64,000 nt of DNA, from positions 682,001 to 746,000 of the forward strand of contig NZ_BMCR01000001.1 of NCBI RefSeq assembly GCF_014635285.1, written 5' to 3'. This stretch comes from Stappia taiwanensis (GTDB taxonomy: Bacteria; Pseudomonadota; Alphaproteobacteria; Rhizobiales; Stappiaceae). The translations under genes were made by a program, and so were the position numbers. Below the pieces are notes generated by a model. It saw only the letters and a list, made by a program, of their open reading frames with translations, did no database searches and was not told where the DNA came from. This document shows positions 62,711 to 64,000 of this stretch, one piece after another. Positions within the stretch are counted from its first letter, which is position 1, and every line of letters begins with the position of its first letter.

Positions 62711-63294
62711 CGCAAGATCCCACCCGCCTTGACGCCGCCCTTGCCGCCATCGACGCGGCCAATGCCGCCGACCCGACGCTGGAAGACGGCCGCCCGGCCG
62801 CCCTTGTCTATGGCGAGCGCATGAGCGCGGAGCTGGAGCGGCTGTTTCCGCAAGCCTCGGAAGTGCTGCGCATCGCCGCCCGGGGCCAGCATGTGGAGCG
62901 CTGGACCCTTTCCCGTGACAGCTATCCGCAAGGCCGGCCCGGCTACCTCGCCTGGCGCAAGGAACAGGGACGGCGCCATGCCGAACGGGTCGCCGGCATC
63001 ATGGCCGATGCCGGTTATGGCGAGGAGGAGATTGCCCGCAGCGGCCGGATGCTGCGCAAGGAAGGCATCAAGCGCGACCCGGAAGTGCAGCAGCTTGAAG
63101 ACGTGATCTGCTTCGTCTTCCTGCGCTGGTACTTCTCCCCCTTCGCCGACGGGCGCGACCCGGAGGAGCTCCTGCGGATCGTCACCCGCACCGCGCGCAA
63201 GATGTCCGACGAGGGCCGGGCGCGGGTGCTGGCGGAATTTGACCTGCCGGAGCCCTTCGCCGCGGCCTTCCGCCCGGAGGCGGAAACGCTCTAG
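62707..63294 (+). CDS. DUF4202 domain protein
   Basis: The 195-residue soluble protein matches DUF4202 over its full length, with the recognisable GQHVERWTLSRDSYPQGRPGYL stretch and a later QLEDVICFVFLRWYF. The conserved His, Glu and Asp residues resemble an HD-type metal site, but no activity is established. The ATGA overlap with the Crp/Fnr gene indicates a functional pair; DUF4202 genes are often close to nitrogen-oxide or nitrogen-assimilation genes, as here beside formamidase. Confidence 0.88.
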   Translation: MTQDPTRLDAALAAIDAANAADPTLEDGRPAALVYGERMSAELERLFPQASEVLRIAARGQHVERWTLSRDSYPQGRPGYLAWRKEQGRRHAERVAGIMADAGYGEEEIARSGRMLRKEGIKRDPEVQQLEDVICFVFLRWYFSPFADGRDPEELLRIVTRTARKMSDEGRARVLAEFDLPEPFAAAFRPEAETL

Positions 63295-63346
63295 CGGCAG
63301 ACGTGGCCGCCGCTTCGGGCGACGCCACATCCGCTACTGACTGGGA

Positions 63347-64000
63347 TCACTCCCCGGTCACACCGCCTGTTCCAAGGAACTTGAAAGGCTTTGCTTCCTT
63401 GAACTGATCATTGGCAACGCCGGAATAGATCTTGGCCTGATTGGGGCCAAGGTCGAGCTTCATCACCTTGCCGGCCTCTGCCGAGAAATCCAGCGTCTTC
63501 AGATCGACCCAGAAGGTATTGGGCGTGAGCGCGGACTCGAAGAAATAGAGCTTGCGCTTCTGATCCGACACGGTGCGCCAGCGCGTCGACGAGATATTCG
63601 GCTGGTCGGGCGTGGAAATGCCATAGGGCACCGAGACATTGCGGATCACGCTGAAGGCGCTTGCGATCGCCTCGACCGGGTCTTCGCTCTTGGGGATCGC
63701 ATTCACATAGAAGGTGGCGCGGGCAAAGCGGTCGGACGCGCGATTTGTCCCCGGCAGCATCACCGTGCCGCCGATCTGCGTCCAGTATTCGCTCAAGACA
63801 AGCTGCTTCTCGAAAGCAGGAGAATTGGTCATCACATCATAGTCGCGGCTGTGATGGATCACCTGCTTGCCGTCGATATATTCGATGATGGCACTGTCGC
63901 CAGTGGCGTCGGACAGGGACAGATGCAAGGTCGCCAGCCGCTCCTCGCCCGGAACCTTGTCCGTCACGATGGTGAAGGGCTCCGAGGCCAGCGCATCGAC
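63347..64000 (-). CDS. Choloylglycine hydrolase-family linear amide hydrolase, 5' truncated
   Basis: About 217 C-terminal residues are visible and the frame stays open through the window edge, so a GTG at 63967 is an internal valine codon rather than the start. Family stretches are HLSLSDATGDSAIIEYIDG, HHSRDYDVMTNSPAF and PGTNRASDRFARA, typical of the Ntn-hydrolase group that includes penicillin V acylase and bile salt hydrolase. The N-terminal nucleophile Cys and signal peptide are outside the window. Such enzymes cleave linear amides such as N-acyl-homoserine lactones or penicillin V. Confidence 0.88.
   Translation of the reverse strand, partial: VDALASEPFTIVTDKVPGEERLATLHLSLSDATGDSAIIEYIDGKQVIHHSRDYDVMTNSPAFEKQLVLSEYWTQIGGTVMLPGTNRASDRFARATFYVNAIPKSEDPVEAIASAFSVIRNVSVPYGISTPDQPNISSTRWRTVSDQKRKLYFFESALTPNTFWVDLKTLDFSAEAGKVMKLDLGPNQAKIYSGVANDQFKEAKPFKFLGTGGVTGE

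Noticed and set aside
63347-63967. Choloylglycine hydrolase gene as complete from GTG 63967
   Set aside because: The frame stays open to the window edge with family-like sequence, and the required N-terminal Cys is missing, so the gene is truncated.

Overview
The window is a 64 kb stretch of GC-rich chromosomal DNA from an alphaproteobacterium. Gene content and order (dnaB-alr-radA-cvpA-purF, der-bamB-TPR protein, purMN near ndk, PhoX and Ugp under Pho-box-like repeats, a Zur-box COG0523 gene, many ABC/TRAP uptake systems) fit the Hyphomicrobiales, possibly a Stappiaceae-like marine or soil heterotroph. That placement is inferred from gene content, not from a database search. I see no rRNA, tRNA, CRISPR array, insertion sequence, phage gene or integrase; coding density is high and almost every gene is intact.

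Layout. 0-1.5 kb: purM (5' end outside the window) and purN. 1.5-5.3 kb: a WYL regulator divergent from a glutathione S-transferase, then a secreted alpha/beta hydrolase divergent from a seven-helix membrane AraC regulator. 5.4-11.8 kb: a molybdopterin oxidoreductase, ndk, a chemoreceptor and an M20 peptidase. 11.8-18.5 kb: a phosphate-starvation module, ugpBAEC divergent from phoX, with Pho-box-like repeats on both sides of the shared 400 bp intergenic region. 18.7-30.7 kb: a housekeeping block of dnaB, alr, radA, cvpA, purF, an SDR, der, bamB, a YfgM-like TPR protein, nnrU and a PilZ protein. 30.8-37.7 kb: a TRAP transporter operon with an M81 peptidase, an RpiR regulator and a class III aminotransferase. 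38-44.2 kb: a QseBC-like two-component system divergent from a periplasmic thiol-redox operon (dsbD, TlpA-like, L,D-transpeptidase, DsbA-like), with a CTTAAG-N5-CTTAAG box between them. 44.4-45.7 kb: a COG0523 metallochaperone behind a Zur-like operator. 45.8-54.4 kb: a branched-chain-type ABC transporter with an amidase, a D-aminoacylase-like amidohydrolase and a LysR regulator. 54.7-61.8 kb: the most unusual locus. An NCS1-type permease is fused through an eight-cysteine linker to a histidine kinase. It is followed by a REC-histidine kinase protein, a convergent OmpR-type regulator, and the formamidase genes fmdA, amiS/ureI-like and fmdB. 62-64 kb: a Crp/Fnr regulator, a DUF4202 protein and the start of a choloylglycine-hydrolase-family gene cut by the window edge.

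How the parts fit. The right-hand 20 kb is rich in amide C-N hydrolases from four unrelated families, together with uptake and sensing systems. I read it as a region for scavenging nitrogen from amides. The permease-kinase, the REC-kinase and the OmpR regulator probably form a signalling system that senses an amide- or nucleobase-like compound and drives the formamidase operon; this is inferred from position and from direct repeats upstream of fmdA. The Pho, Zur and CTTAAG boxes give three other testable regulatory assignments.
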